From NCBI GenBank assembly GCA_947178215.1, contig CAMWXJ010000001.1, positions 62,001 through 126,000 on the forward strand: a stretch of DNA of 64,000 nucleotides, read 5' to 3'. This stretch comes from an uncultured Porphyromonadaceae bacterium. GTDB taxonomy: Bacteria; Bacteroidota; Bacteroidia; Bacteroidales; Muribaculaceae. A program made the position numbers and the translations under genes. The notes under the pieces are model-generated. The model was not told the origin of the DNA and did not search any database. It saw nothing but the letters and a program-made list of their open reading frames with translations. Positions 47,779 to 56,885 of this stretch are shown here, piece after piece (positions within the stretch are counted from its first letter, which is position 1; the number at the start of each line of letters is the position of its first letter).

Positions 47779-49302
47779 ATGCAGGAAAAAATAATAATAC
47801 TCGACTTCGGCTCGCAGACCACGCAGCTTATCGGACGTCGCATCCGTGAGCTCAACATCTACTGCGAGATAGTCCCCTACAACAAGTATCCTTTCGGTGA
47901 TGAATCGGTAATAGGTATCATCCTCTCGGGCTCGCCTTTCTCCGTCTACGACGAAAAGGCTTTCCGCACCGACCTTGCCGCTCTCCGCGCCACCGGGCTC
48001 CCTATTCTTGGCATATGCTACGGCGCCCAGTTCATAGCACTCGAAGGCGGCGGCTCGGTTGAACCCGCTCCCACGCGTGAATACGGCCGCGCGCGCCTCT
48101 CGTTTGTCGATGATGCCGACCCTCTGATGTCGGGCATCGAAAAAGGCGCACAGGTGTGGATGAGCCATGGCGACACCATAACCTCGCTCCCCGCCGATTT
48201 CAAAATCGTGGCTTCTACCGAAGAGGTCAACAACGCCGCTTACGCTGCTCCCGGCCGTGTGTGGGGCGTGCAGTTCCACCCCGAAGTCTATCACTCGGAG
48301 TGTGGCATGCAGATTTTGCGCAACTTTGCCGTAGGCATCTGCGGCGCCCGACAGGATTGGAGCGCCGCTTCGTTCATCGACTCTACCGTAGCCGCTCTCC
48401 GCGAGCAGCTCGGCGACGACAAGGTAGTGCTCGGCCTCTCGGGCGGTGTCGATTCGTCGGTGGCCGCTGTGCTGCTCAACCGTGCTATCGGCTCAAATCT
48501 CACCTGCATTTTCGTCGACCACGGCATGCTCCGCAAGAATGAGTTCCGCGACGTGCTCCGCGACTACGAAGGTCTCGGCCTCAACGTCAAGGGCATCGAC
48601 GCCTCCGAAGAGTTCTTCGCCGAGCTCGCCGGTGTGACCGATCCCGAGCGCAAGCGCAAGATTATAGGCAAGGGCTTCATCGACGTGTTTGACCGCGAGG
48701 CCCACAAGATATGCGACGTGAAGTGGCTCGCCCAGGGCACCATTTATCCCGACTGCATCGAAAGCCTCTCCATCACCGGCACAACCATCAAGAGCCACCA
48801 CAATGTGGGCGGTCTGCCCGAAAAGATGAATCTCAAACTCTGCGAGCCTCTGCGACTTCTCTTCAAGGACGAAGTGCGCGCCGTAGGCCGCGAGCTCGGT
48901 ATGCCGGAACACCTGATTACCCGTCATCCTTTCCCCGGCCCCGGTCTGGCAGTGCGTATCCTTGGCGACATCACCCCCGAGAAGGTGCATATCCTCCAGG
49001 AAGCCGACCATATCTTCATCCAGGGGCTGCGCGACCACGGTCTGTACGACAAGGTATGGCAGGCCGGCGTGATACTGCTTCCCGTGCAGAGCGTAGGAGT
49101 AATGGGCGACGAGCGCACCTATGAGCGCGCTGTGGCACTCCGCGCCGTGACGTCGACCGATGCTATGACAGCCGACTGGGCTCACCTCCCTTACGACTTC
49201 CTTGCTGAAGTGTCAAACAAAATCATCCGCAACGTGCGCGGCGTAAACCGCGTTACCTACGACATCTCCTCGAAGCCGCCGGCGACAATCGAGTGGGAGT
49301 GA
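47779..49302 (+). CDS. guaA: GMP synthase (glutamine-hydrolysing)
   Basis: A protein of 507 residues, the normal length. The class I amidotransferase domain has nucleophile Cys80 ([11 protein letters not shown]) and the His-Glu pair in [11 protein letters not shown]; the ATP-pyrophosphatase domain has the P-loop [12 protein letters not shown]; the C-terminal dimerisation domain includes [15 protein letters not shown] and ends in TIEWE. It converts XMP to GMP. No purine riboswitch is seen in the 50 bases upstream. It is followed by a 12-bp stem hairpin. Confidence 0.97.
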   Translation: MQEKIIILDFGSQTTQLIGRRIRELNIYCEIVPYNKYPFGDESVIGIILSGSPFSVYDEKAFRTDLAALRATGLPILGICYGAQFIALEGGGSVEPAPTREYGRARLSFVDDADPLMSGIEKGAQVWMSHGDTITSLPADFKIVASTEEVNNAAYAAPGRVWGVQFHPEVYHSECGMQILRNFAVGICGARQDWSAASFIDSTVAALREQLGDDKVVLGLSGGVDSSVAAVLLNRAIGSNLTCIFVDHGMLRKNEFRDVLRDYEGLGLNVKGIDASEEFFAELAGVTDPERKRKIIGKGFIDVFDREAHKICDVKWLAQGTIYPDCIESLSITGTTIKSHHNVGGLPEKMNLKLCEPLRLLFKDEVRAVGRELGMPEHLITRHPFPGPGLAVRILGDITPEKVHILQEADHIFIQGLRDHGLYDKVWQAGVILLPVQSVGVMGDERTYERAVALRAVTSTDAMTADWAHLPYDFLAEVSNKIIRNVRGVNRVTYDISSKPPATIEWE

Positions 49303-49378
49303 ACTAAGCGCTCCTCTCAATTATTGTTGAGAGCCTCGATATTGACAATCCACACGGATTGACACCAAATAATCACAA

Positions 49379-49417
49379 GCAATCCACGGCCGACCATCTG
49401 AGTCAGCCGTGGATTGC
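49379..49417 (+). terminator. Terminator-like hairpin after guaA
   Basis: Perfect 12-base arms GCAATCCACGGC / GCCGTGGATTGC with a 15-base loop, followed by CGTTATTCG. A smaller 7-bp hairpin (CTCTCAA/TTGAGAG, 49314-49333) precedes it. Confidence 0.6.
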
Positions 49418-49523
49418 CGTTATTCGCCCCTTGTTGAAGTCCCGTCCTCCGTTCAAATCTCTAACCTCTCTCCATCCTTTCTCATACTATAAAGAAAACG
49501 CTGAGTTCGGAATATTAATTTTC

Positions 49524-49557
49524 TTGCTATATTTATAAAAAAAAAATTGTACCTTTG
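49524..49557 (+). promoter_or_regulatory. Bacteroidota-type promoter of the AT-rich islet gene
   Basis: TTG (49524-49526), 23-base AT-rich spacer containing an A10-run, TACCTTTG (49550-49557). Predicted start near 49563, so the leader of about 225 bases contains the long hairpin at 49601-49715. Confidence 0.65.
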
Positions 49558-49600
49558 CGGCGACATACGAATTAAACAAGGAGCGTTTTGCTTATCTTGC

Positions 49601-49715
49601 TGATGAAAACCTGAGAAATTTTCTATGAATGCAAGAGATAACAGAGCGGTTCTCGCGCTATAGCGTGAGCCGATCTTTCATATCTTGCATTCAGGTTTTC
49701 TCAGGACCTTCATCA
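49601..49715 (+). other. Long interrupted hairpin in the 5' leader of the islet gene
   Basis: Three stem blocks pair in nested order: 49601-49607 with 49709-49715 (7 bp), 49610-49618 with 49697-49705 (9 bp), 49627-49636 with 49683-49692 (10 bp). A further imperfect hairpin lies inside, centred on the palindrome CGCTATAGCG (49655-49664). All paired blocks are perfect. It is too far from a stop codon to be the guaA terminator and has no T-run. It may be a structured leader RNA or a small repeat element. Confidence 0.75.
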
Positions 49716-49786
49716 GAGATATGGCGAACGGCATCACGCTCTTTTTATTAATGGGAATGTGGATGCCGGTTTCCCTTATGCATGGT

Positions 49787-50821
49787 ATGAAAAGTACATT
49801 ATCTTGGCTGATTCGAGGTAGCATCGCTATTATATCGATAATGTTGCCGTTACAAACTTTCGCACAACTTGACTGGCGAATAGAAGCCGGAGGAATGATG
49901 AGCAAGCACTATGGTGTGTCCGGAGAGTTCTATGATGAATTTGGTGAGCCCGGAAAGAAAACAGATTTCGAGGCATTTGGCGCATTATTGTTGCGCATCA
50001 GTCTGTCATCTAATATCCCTCTTTCGTTAGAAACAGGATTAGGGTATAGAAACAAACTCGTACTCTCTCAGGAAAAAGGTTTCAAATTTGAGCCATCGTT
50101 GCTTGACGAAACAATAAGCTGGACATCCAATCCTATGTATGGCAAGGTTATGGACTATCGCGGAAATTTCATAGAGATTCCAGTAAAGGCAATATATTCA
50201 TTTAGTATCAATGAAAAGAATGGATTTGATTTAGGACTGGGGCCGTATGTCTCTATGGTAACGGAAAGAGGATTAGGCGACCCTGTTTCCGTCGGTCTTA
50301 ATGCGTCAGTGGCTTATAAGTATAGAAGACTTAGTGTAGGTGTGGCATGGCAAAATCCTCTCTTCCTTAATGGTCCACGTGATTATTATAAGAACTCTTG
50401 TATGCTGACACTCGGTCTTACGCTCGGCAAACCTTCCTCAGAGGCTCTTGGCAATTTTGCCAATACTTTGGGCGCGGTAGGGTCGGCTCTCGGAGAAGTG
50501 TCGCAAAGTTACGCATCATCTTCAACAGTAAGCAATAGCTATACTGTATCTTCCGATACTTCTGATGACTCGAGTTATTCCCAGCCATCAAATAAGAAGA
50601 ATGGTGTAGCCGGACAGAAGAATAGTATAGCCGAACAGCAAGCTTTCAATCGAGATAAAGCAACATATTATCGCTGGGAAAGTGAATTTGCCAAGCATGA
50701 AGTGGATTCGCACATGAGTGGTTCAACTATAAAGAAGGGATATGAGGAGATGAAGAAAATTCGTCTGAAATGGGCAAAACGCGGTAAAACGTTCCCTCGT
50801 TCCAAGTACGATATACTATGA
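49787..50821 (+). CDS. Outer-membrane beta-barrel-like protein of unknown function
   Basis: I take the ATG at 49787, which gives a signal peptide ending LPLQTFAQ and a protein of 344 residues; the frame is open 34 codons upstream into the hairpin. Residues ~30-225 look like a small outer-membrane beta barrel (AGGMMSKHYGVSGEF, LETGLGYRNKL, LGLGPYVSM, LTLGLTLGKP). A Ser/Asn-rich linker and a basic C-terminal helix segment (about 285-344, ending KRGKTFPRSKYDIL) follow. Base composition and codon use are clearly more AT-rich than neighbours, suggesting recent transfer. No family name is assigned. Confidence 0.7.
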   Translation: MKSTLSWLIRGSIAIISIMLPLQTFAQLDWRIEAGGMMSKHYGVSGEFYDEFGEPGKKTDFEAFGALLLRISLSSNIPLSLETGLGYRNKLVLSQEKGFKFEPSLLDETISWTSNPMYGKVMDYRGNFIEIPVKAIYSFSINEKNGFDLGLGPYVSMVTERGLGDPVSVGLNASVAYKYRRLSVGVAWQNPLFLNGPRDYYKNSCMLTLGLTLGKPSSEALGNFANTLGAVGSALGEVSQSYASSSTVSNSYTVSSDTSDDSSYSQPSNKKNGVAGQKNSIAEQQAFNRDKATYYRWESEFAKHEVDSHMSGSTIKKGYEEMKKIRLKWAKRGKTFPRSKYDIL

Positions 50822-50849
50822 AATTCACATAGTACATAACTTATAATGA

Positions 50850-50890
50850 GATTGTCGCGGAAACAAGTCATAACGGTTTTCGCGACAATC
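50850..50890 (+). terminator. Terminator of the islet gene
   Basis: Ten-base perfect outer arms GATTGTCGCG / CGCGACAATC, continued by AAAC/GTTT, 28 bases after the stop. ATTTCG follows. Confidence 0.65.
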
Positions 50891-50937
50891 ATTTCGTATC
50901 AGCTTGGCTTTGTGCCTTAATGCCGGGAATTACAGGG

Positions 50938-50970
50938 GCGCCCCGGGAGCCGTGGTGGCTTCCGGGGCGC
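50938..50970 (-). terminator. Hairpin after the OmpA-family gene
   Basis: Fourteen-base arms (50938-50951, 50957-50970; one G-T pair) with a 5-base loop, 25 bases beyond the minus-strand stop. No T-run on the minus strand, so it may be a weak or non-canonical terminator. Confidence 0.5.
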
Positions 50971-50995
50971 TGTGACATTCATTTAGAATAATGGC

Positions 50996-52204
50996 TTAGT
51001 TGGGCTGGGTGAAGAGCACGATGCGGTTCCAGTCATTGGTCTCGTAAGGCTGAACGTTAGAGCCATTGGCTTCGAGGACGATGCGGGCGGGGTCAATGCC
51101 ATACTTGTTGATGAGGACATCGGCTACGCTCTGGCAGCGGCGCTGCGAGAGGCCCATGTTGTAGTCGGAAGTACCGGTATCCTTGTCGGCATAGCCCTGA
51201 ACTACGATTGTTGTGCCGGGATTGGCCTTCATCCACTGTGCGCAGTTGTAAACGTTGACCATCTCCTCGTCGCTGATGTTAGAAGAGTCAATCTTGAAGC
51301 GTACGCTCGACATGAGGGGAGCCTGTTCGATAACGGTGGCTTCGGTGACTTCGGGGCAGGGGAGCTGAGCCTGTGCTGCTGCGAGGGCGGCCGAAGTCTC
51401 GGCAAGCTGACCGCGGAGGTCGTTTACACGGCCGTTGAGGGTGTTGATGTAGTCGAGATACTCGCAGGGATTGTAGCTGTCGAATTTACGGCCTTCGCCA
51501 AAGGTAACCGAGAGACCGCCTACGAGGCTGATGTTAGATTCGATGGGGTCGGCGTAAACGGTGTTGTTAAAGTTATCGCCAACGAAGGCAGCGCGGGCGT
51601 CGGCGAAGAAGTCGACATTCTTGGCGAGACGGAGGCGAACCTGGATACCTGCCGATACGGGGAGGGTCCATTCACGAGTCTTGCGGTGTCCGTTGCCGTC
51701 GGGGATAGTGGCTGTGCGGCCGGGGAAGCCCCAGGTGTACATGCCGCCTACTCCGAAGTAGGGTATGATGGAGAATGTGCGCGAGGGATTTACGCCGCAG
51801 ATAGAGTTGAGCATATCCCACTGGATGTCGAAGTTGAGGTTGGCTGCGTTGGCCGAGGTGTAGCGGTCGTAGTCATAATGGATTTTGCCGTAATAGCCGC
51901 TGAAACGGAAGCCGAGATAGGGGCTGAACCAGTGGCCGAAGCCGAGGTTATATACGGCGGTGATGTGGTGCTCGTAGTCGCCGCCTACCGTCTTGTCGAC
52001 GAAAGGCACCTGCATGCCTGCGCCGAACTGGATATACCAGTTGTCGCGCCACGATGAGGTGTAATGATTCTTACACTCAACGTTCTGTTCGGTTACAACG
52101 GTTTCTTCTACTGCCACTATGCCGTCCTGTGCGGATGCTGTAGTGTAGGAGCCGACTGTGATAGTGCCGACTACCATGGCTGTCAAGAGTGCGTTAGCTT
52201 TCAT
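50996..52204 (-). CDS. OmpA-family outer-membrane protein
   Basis: A protein of 402 residues with a signal peptide ending TTASAQ. Residues ~55-245 form an outer-membrane beta barrel; a helical stretch with a Cys-containing segment (about 250-290) leads to the peptidoglycan-binding OmpA domain (about 300-400) with VVQGYADKDTGTSDYNMGLSQRRCQSV and NDWNRIVLFTQ. It probably ties the outer membrane to the cell wall. It is flanked by hairpins on both sides and is likely monocistronic; no clear promoter box was found upstream. Confidence 0.9.
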   Translation of the reverse strand: MKANALLTAMVVGTITVGSYTTASAQDGIVAVEETVVTEQNVECKNHYTSSWRDNWYIQFGAGMQVPFVDKTVGGDYEHHITAVYNLGFGHWFSPYLGFRFSGYYGKIHYDYDRYTSANAANLNFDIQWDMLNSICGVNPSRTFSIIPYFGVGGMYTWGFPGRTATIPDGNGHRKTREWTLPVSAGIQVRLRLAKNVDFFADARAAFVGDNFNNTVYADPIESNISLVGGLSVTFGEGRKFDSYNPCEYLDYINTLNGRVNDLRGQLAETSAALAAAQAQLPCPEVTEATVIEQAPLMSSVRFKIDSSNISDEEMVNVYNCAQWMKANPGTTIVVQGYADKDTGTSDYNMGLSQRRCQSVADVLINKYGIDPARIVLEANGSNVQPYETNDWNRIVLFTQPN

Positions 52205-52452
52205 TATCTATACAATAATTATTGATGAAACGTAATTGTGTGTGTGGGTTGTGTGAGCTGTCGGTGATGACGCTGCGTGTGAGTTGGATGAAATGTTTGT
52301 TTTAGGTGGTTGTGGAGATGTTGAGTTGTGGTAAGGGATGTCGCTTTGCTGTTCCGTCGTGGAGTCGCATTGCACTACTATAACTTCGCGGTGTTAAATA
52401 AAGTTCAGCTACGGTAATCGATTTTAACATTTGTGGGTGTGGAGTAATGCGG
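52205..52452. other. Intergenic region upstream of the OmpA-family gene
   Basis: No credible ORF or RNA gene. TAACTTCG at 52381-52388 on plus is a near match to a -7 box but points away from the OmpA gene. A minus-strand promoter must lie here but I cannot place it. Confidence 0.4.
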
Positions 52453-52483
52453 GCGAGCCGGGCGCTTGTGGCGTCCGGCTCGC
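52453..52483 (-). terminator. Terminator hairpin after the Xaa-Pro aminopeptidase gene
   Basis: Thirteen-base arms (52453-52465, 52471-52483; one G-T pair) with a 5-base loop, 31 bases beyond the stop on the minus strand. Confidence 0.6.
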
Positions 52484-52513
52484 GGTAAAGTGTTGAATGA
52501 CAGTTGGTGCCGA

Positions 52514-53890
52514 TTAGCAGTGTTCGGCCTCTACCTCCTCGGGAGTGAGTGGAATCTTTTTTCCGAGACGGCGCGCGCCGTCATCAGTTATGAGCCAGTC
52601 CTCCTCGTTGCGGATGCCGCCGAAGTCGCGGTAGGTCTCCACCACGTCATAGTTGATATACTCCTCAAACTTGCGATCTTTCTTCCAGAGGTCGATGAGT
52701 TCGGGGATGAAGTATATGCCGGGCTCCACAGTTAGCACGAAGCCGGGCTCCAGCGGCATGGCGAGGCGCTGGCTCTTGCGGCCAAACTGCGTCGACTTCT
52801 CTTTGCCGGCATAGCCAACCCAGCGTTCACCGAGGTTTTCCATATCGTGGACGTCGAGGCCCATCATGTGGCCGAGGCCGTGGGGATAGAAGAGGGCGTG
52901 AGCGCCTGCGGCAACGGCCTCTTTGGCGTTGCCTTTCATCAGGCCGAGCTCTTTAAGGCCTTCAACCATTGTCTCGGCCGAGAGGTCGTAGACATCCATA
53001 TAGGGGATTCCCGGACGGAGAGCGGCCACGGAGGCGAGGTGCATCGCATTCTGAATCTCATAGACGGCGCGCTGGCGCGGGGTGAAATGCGGGTCGGCGG
53101 GCACGGTGCTCGACATGTCGCCGCAATAGCCCGACTCTATCTCGGCACCGGCGTCAATCAGGAAGAGGTCGCCAGGCTTGATGATGTTGCCGTGATAGTG
53201 GTTGTGGAGGGTCTGGCCGTTGACTGTGGCGATAGTGGCGAAGCTCTCCTCGCAGTTGGCCTTGTGGGCCACATGAAGCATCTCGGCCACGACGTCGTAT
53301 TCGTGGATGCCGGGGCGCACGGTGCGCATTGCGGCGAGGTGCATGTCGGCGGTCACATTGCAGGCGCGTTCTATCTCGGCTATCTCTTCGGCGGTTTTGT
53401 GGTTGCGTAGCTCCACTACGGCACGGATGAACGGCACGGATGCTACCTGATTCGAAGGCATGAGGCCGAGCCAGTCCATGAGTTTGAGGCGATGTTCGGG
53501 GCGATAGGGTGGCAGGAAGTGTATGGTGCGTCCCTGTTCGCGCGCGCGGCTGAGATAGCCGGCTATGTCGCCTATGGGGCGAACGTCGGTTATGCCGGCG
53601 CGGGCGGCACGCTCGGCAAGGGTGGGCTGAGTGCCCATCCACACTATGGAGTCAATCGAGAGTTCGTCGCCAAAAAGTATTTCGCGGCCTTCGTCGATAT
53701 CGAGCACGGCGGCGAGCTCGGGATATGGCATGCCGAAGAAGTAAATCATCGACGAATCCTGACGATAGCGGAAAGCGTTGTCGGCATAGTTGAGGCCCAT
53801 TTCGTCGTTGCCGAGGAAGAGGAGTATGCCTGAGCCCACCGAGGTCATGACCTTGCGGCGGCGTTCGATATATGTCTCTTTGTTGAACAT
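52514..53890 (-). CDS. pepP: Xaa-Pro aminopeptidase (M24B)
   Basis: A protein of 458 residues that removes N-terminal residues preceding proline. The N-terminal creatinase-like domain is followed by the pita-bread metallopeptidase fold with the five metal ligands: Asp in LIDAGAEIESGYCGDMSST (two Asp), His in FYPHGLGHMMGLDVHD, Glu in LTVEPGIYFIPE and Glu in GGIRNEEDWLIT. It has its own promoter and terminator. Confidence 0.95.
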   Translation of the reverse strand: MFNKETYIERRRKVMTSVGSGILLFLGNDEMGLNYADNAFRYRQDSSMIYFFGMPYPELAAVLDIDEGREILFGDELSIDSIVWMGTQPTLAERAARAGITDVRPIGDIAGYLSRAREQGRTIHFLPPYRPEHRLKLMDWLGLMPSNQVASVPFIRAVVELRNHKTAEEIAEIERACNVTADMHLAAMRTVRPGIHEYDVVAEMLHVAHKANCEESFATIATVNGQTLHNHYHGNIIKPGDLFLIDAGAEIESGYCGDMSSTVPADPHFTPRQRAVYEIQNAMHLASVAALRPGIPYMDVYDLSAETMVEGLKELGLMKGNAKEAVAAGAHALFYPHGLGHMMGLDVHDMENLGERWVGYAGKEKSTQFGRKSQRLAMPLEPGFVLTVEPGIYFIPELIDLWKKDRKFEEYINYDVVETYRDFGGIRNEEDWLITDDGARRLGKKIPLTPEEVEAEHC

Positions 53891-53932
53891 AATCAGTTAG
53901 GGATGTTGGTGATGCGGGTTGTGGTTACTGTG

Positions 53933-53964
53933 CAAAGATAGTCAAGCGGAGCCGATTATCCAAA
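53933..53964 (-). promoter_or_regulatory. Bacteroidota-type promoter of pepP
   Basis: Minus strand: TTTG (53961-53964), 20-base spacer, TATCTTTG (53933-53940). The start codon is about 42 bases downstream. Confidence 0.75.
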
Positions 53965-53988
53965 TAATAATGTGGGAGCCGGGAGCAG

Positions 53989-55254
53989 TCAGTCGGCGAG
54001 GCAGAAATCAAGGTCGCGGATTATGGCCTTGCGGTCCATTTTCTGTCCTATAAACACGATTTTAATCATGCGGTCGCCCACTTCGTCGTCCCAGTCGGCG
54101 GCGAGGTTGGGGTCCTCGGCCATGAAGCGTTGCAGTTCCTCTTCGGGGGCAGTGGCATACCATTGACCCGCTTCGGTGACCTTTTTCTGCACGCCGGCCT
54201 GCTCGAAGAGATAGCTCATGTCGGTGTTCTCTTTGAAGTAGCAGATACCCTTAGAGCGAATTACGCTCTTGGGCCAGCGTCGGTCGCAGAAGTAGTCAAA
54301 TTTGTTGAGGTCAAACGGCTTGCGTCGATAATATACGAATGTGCCGATACCGTACTCCTCAGCCTCCCCTTCCTCATCATTCTCATGCTCGTGATGATGG
54401 TGGTGATGGTGATGATGATGGTCGTGTTCGTGCTCGTCATCGTCGTGCCCGTGATGATGTTCGTGGCCATGATGGTCGTCGTCATCGTCGTCATCATCAT
54501 CATCATCGTCGTCGTGATGTTTTTCGAGCTCCTGAATCCATGTGGCGGAGCCGGCCACGCGACCGTAGTTGAACATACGGGTATCGAGGATTTTGTCGAG
54601 ATCGAAGTCGCCGTAGTCGCAGCCTATGATTTCGGCGTCGGGCTGGAGCGCATGGATAATCTCGCGGATGCGGTTTGACTCGGATTCGGTCACTTCCGAC
54701 ACCTTGTTGAGCAGCACAATGTTGCAGAATTCTATCTGCTGTATGATAAGATTCTGAATATCCTCGTCGTCGATGTCGGGGCGTCGGAGTTGTTCGCCGC
54801 AGGCAAATTCGCTTTGCAGCCTTAGCGCGTCGGTCACTGTGACGATGCAGTCGAGGCGTGGTATGCCGTATTGGGTGTACTGCCCACCCATCTGAGGTAT
54901 GGAGCATATTGTGCGAGCGATAGGCTCCGGCTCGCAGATGCCGCTCGCCTCGATTACGATGTAGTCAAATTTCTGCTGTGCGATAAGGTCGGTGATTTGG
55001 TCGACGAGATCCATTTTCAAGGTGCAGCAGATGCAGCCGTTTTGCAGCGCGACGAGGCTGTCGTCCTTGGTGTCGACCACGCCGCCGCGTGCTATGAGGT
55101 TGGCGTCGATGTTTACCTCGCCTATGTCGTTGACGATAACGGCAAAGCGTATGCCGCGCCGGTTGGTGAGGATGCGGTTGACAAGAGTGGTCTTGCCGCT
55201 GCCGAGATAGCCGGTGAGAAGCAGCACCGGCACTTCGCGTCGTTGTGTGTCCAT
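53989..55254 (-). CDS. CobW-family (G3E) GTP-binding metallochaperone with His/Asp-rich loop
   Basis: A protein of 421 residues. The G3E GTPase domain has Walker A GYLGSGKTTLVNRIL, the metal-binding motif NGCICCTLK, and VIEASGICEPEPIARTI. A region of about 55 residues (roughly 250-305) consists almost wholly of His, Asp and Glu, including a run of 13 Asp and one of 10 His. The C-terminal CobW domain follows. Such proteins deliver Zn2+ or related metals to client enzymes. It is divergent from cobU across 68 bases; a role in cobalt for cobalamin is possible, but the His-rich loop is equally typical of zinc or nickel chaperones. Confidence 0.9.
   Translation of the reverse strand: MDTQRREVPVLLLTGYLGSGKTTLVNRILTNRRGIRFAVIVNDIGEVNIDANLIARGGVVDTKDDSLVALQNGCICCTLKMDLVDQITDLIAQQKFDYIVIEASGICEPEPIARTICSIPQMGGQYTQYGIPRLDCIVTVTDALRLQSEFACGEQLRRPDIDDEDIQNLIIQQIEFCNIVLLNKVSEVTESESNRIREIIHALQPDAEIIGCDYGDFDLDKILDTRMFNYGRVAGSATWIQELEKHHDDDDDDDDDDDDDHHGHEHHHGHDDDEHEHDHHHHHHHHHHEHENDEEGEAEEYGIGTFVYYRRKPFDLNKFDYFCDRRWPKSVIRSKGICYFKENTDMSYLFEQAGVQKKVTEAGQWYATAPEEELQRFMAEDPNLAADWDDEVGDRMIKIVFIGQKMDRKAIIRDLDFCLAD
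54391..54518. repeat. Low-complexity GAT/GGT/GTC tract encoding the His/Asp-rich loop
   Basis: A run of ATG/GTG/GTC-like triplets on plus (CAT, CAC and GAC/GAT codons on minus). Repetitive trinucleotides of this kind are prone to in-frame length change. Confidence 0.85.
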
Positions 55255-55277
55255 GTCAGTTGATGATAATTATACGG

Positions 55278-55285
55278 CAAAATTA
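55278..55285 (-). promoter_or_regulatory. -7 promoter element of the CobW-family gene
   Basis: Minus strand TAATTTTG, 24 bases upstream of the start codon. No clear -33 TTG. Confidence 0.45.
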
Positions 55286-55308
55286 ATGAAAAAATCGACG
55301 CTTTTAGC

Positions 55309-55316
55309 TAACTTTG
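55309..55316 (+). promoter_or_regulatory. -7 promoter element of cobU
   Basis: TAACTTTG ends 6 bases before the ATG at 55323, so the mRNA is probably leaderless or nearly so. No room for a cobalamin riboswitch exists between the two divergent genes (68 bases). Confidence 0.5.
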
Positions 55317-55322
55317 CCGAAA

Positions 55323-55841
55323 ATGGAAAGCCGACATCACATCATACTTATAACCGGTGGCCAGCGCTCCGGAAAAAGCACATTTGCCGAGGAAACAGCC
55401 TTGAAGCTGTCTCCTGCGCCTGTATATGTGGCTACCGCCCGAGTGGGCGACGAAGAGTTTCGCGAGCGGGTGCGCAGGCATCAGGAGCGCCGCGGTCCTG
55501 AGTGGACCAACATCGAGGCCTCCGAGGGTATAGGCGGCCTGAATCTCGCCGGGCGCGTGGTGCTTGTCGATTGTATCACCATGTGGCTCACCAACCTCTT
55601 TTTCAGCCACGACGAAAATCGCGACGCGGCCCTCGCGGCATTCAAGGATGAGTTCGAGAGCCTTACGACCAAGCCGGCCACATATATTTTCGTCACCAAC
55701 GAGATAGGCAGCGGTGGCATAAGTGCAAACGCCATGCAGCGCGCCTTTACCGACCTCGAAGGCTGGGCCAACCAGTTCGTGGCCTCACACGCCGACGAGG
55801 TGTGGCTCATGGTGTGCGGTATTCCTATGAAAGTGAAATGA
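55323..55841 (+). CDS. cobU: Adenosylcobinamide kinase / adenosylcobinamide-phosphate guanylyltransferase
   Basis: A protein of 172 residues that phosphorylates adenosylcobinamide and then adds GMP. Seen: P-loop [27 protein letters not shown] with the likely guanylylated His, [12 protein letters not shown] and [17 protein letters not shown] prefer the ATG at 55323; a TTG three codons earlier lies inside the promoter box. First gene of cobU-cobT-cobS. Confidence 0.94.
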   Translation: MESRHHIILITGGQRSGKSTFAEETALKLSPAPVYVATARVGDEEFRERVRRHQERRGPEWTNIEASEGIGGLNLAGRVVLVDCITMWLTNLFFSHDENRDAALAAFKDEFESLTTKPATYIFVTNEIGSGGISANAMQRAFTDLEGWANQFVASHADEVWLMVCGIPMKVK

Positions 55842-55843
55842 CC

Positions 55844-56881
55844 ATGAAACAGTTTAAGATTACACGGCCCGACGACGGGATGCGTCAGGCTCTCATCGAT
55901 AAAATTGACTCTCTCACCAAGCCCAAGGGTTCGCTCGGCATGCTCGAACGGCTCGCATTGAAGATTGGGCTAATACAGCAGACACTCTCGCCGGAGCTGA
56001 AACATCCGTGCAACATACTTTTCGCCTCCGATCACGGCGTGATTGAGGAGGGCGTTACTGTGTCGCCTAAGGAAGTGACATGGCAGCAGCTCGCCCATTT
56101 TTCACGGGGCGGCGCAGGCATCAATTTCCTGTGCGACCAGCACGGATTCAAGCTCGTGCTCGTTGACGCCGGTGTGGACTACGACATACCGCAGGGGCGC
56201 GGCATCATCGACATGAAGATACGCCGCTCCACGCGCAATTTTCTCCACGAGGCCGCAATCACTCCCGAGGAGTGGGAACTCGCTCTGTCGCGCGGCGCCG
56301 AGGTTGTCGACACGGTAGCCGACGAGGGGTGCAATGTGGTTAGCTTCGGCGAAATGGGTTCAGGCAACACTTCCGCCTCGTCGGTGTGGATGCATATTCT
56401 CACAGGTGTCCCCCTGCCGCAGTGTGTGGGCGCAGGCGCGGGCCTCGATTCTCCGGGCGTAAAGCATAAGCTCGACGTGCTGACACGCGCTGTGGCCAAC
56501 TATTCCGGAGCCGACGATACGGCCTCGCGCCTCGCCTGGTTTGGCGGCTATGAAATGGCTATGGCAGTCGGCGGAATGTTGCGCGCCGCCGAACGCGGCA
56601 TGATAGTGCTTGTCGACGGCTTCATCATGACGGCCTGCGTCGCTGCTGCCGCCGCACTTCATCCGGAAGTGCTCGATTATGCCATATTCGGCCATCAGGG
56701 CGATGAGTCGGGTCACAAGCTGATGTTACAGGCACTTGACGCAGACCCGATACTTCACCTTGACCTGCGTCTCGGCGAGGGCTCCGGAGCTGTGTGCGCA
56801 TATCCTATCGTGCAGTCGGCTGTCAATATGATATGCAACATGGACACTTTTGCCGACGTCAACGTTACACGTTATTTCTGA
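55844..56881 (+). CDS. cobT: Nicotinate-nucleotide:dimethylbenzimidazole phosphoribosyltransferase
   Basis: A protein of 345 residues that makes alpha-ribazole phosphate, the lower-ligand nucleotide. [51 protein letters not shown] and the C-terminal [14 protein letters not shown] with the catalytic Glu match the family. The ATG at 55844 begins 2 bases after the cobU stop; a longer frame from 55802 would run into cobU. Confidence 0.95.
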   Translation: MKQFKITRPDDGMRQALIDKIDSLTKPKGSLGMLERLALKIGLIQQTLSPELKHPCNILFASDHGVIEEGVTVSPKEVTWQQLAHFSRGGAGINFLCDQHGFKLVLVDAGVDYDIPQGRGIIDMKIRRSTRNFLHEAAITPEEWELALSRGAEVVDTVADEGCNVVSFGEMGSGNTSASSVWMHILTGVPLPQCVGAGAGLDSPGVKHKLDVLTRAVANYSGADDTASRLAWFGGYEMAMAVGGMLRAAERGMIVLVDGFIMTACVAAAAALHPEVLDYAIFGHQGDESGHKLMLQALDADPILHLDLRLGEGSGAVCAYPIVQSAVNMICNMDTFADVNVTRYF

Positions 56882-56885
56882 GCCG

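Noticed and set aside
49601..49715. Insertion sequence or invertible promoter
   Set aside because: There is no transposase or recombinase gene, and the inverted arms are nested stems with only a short centre, so a hairpin explains them better than an invertible segment.
55255..55322. Cobalamin riboswitch between the CobW-family gene and cobU
   Set aside because: Only 68 bases separate the divergent starts, far too short, and no B12-box-like sequence is visible.
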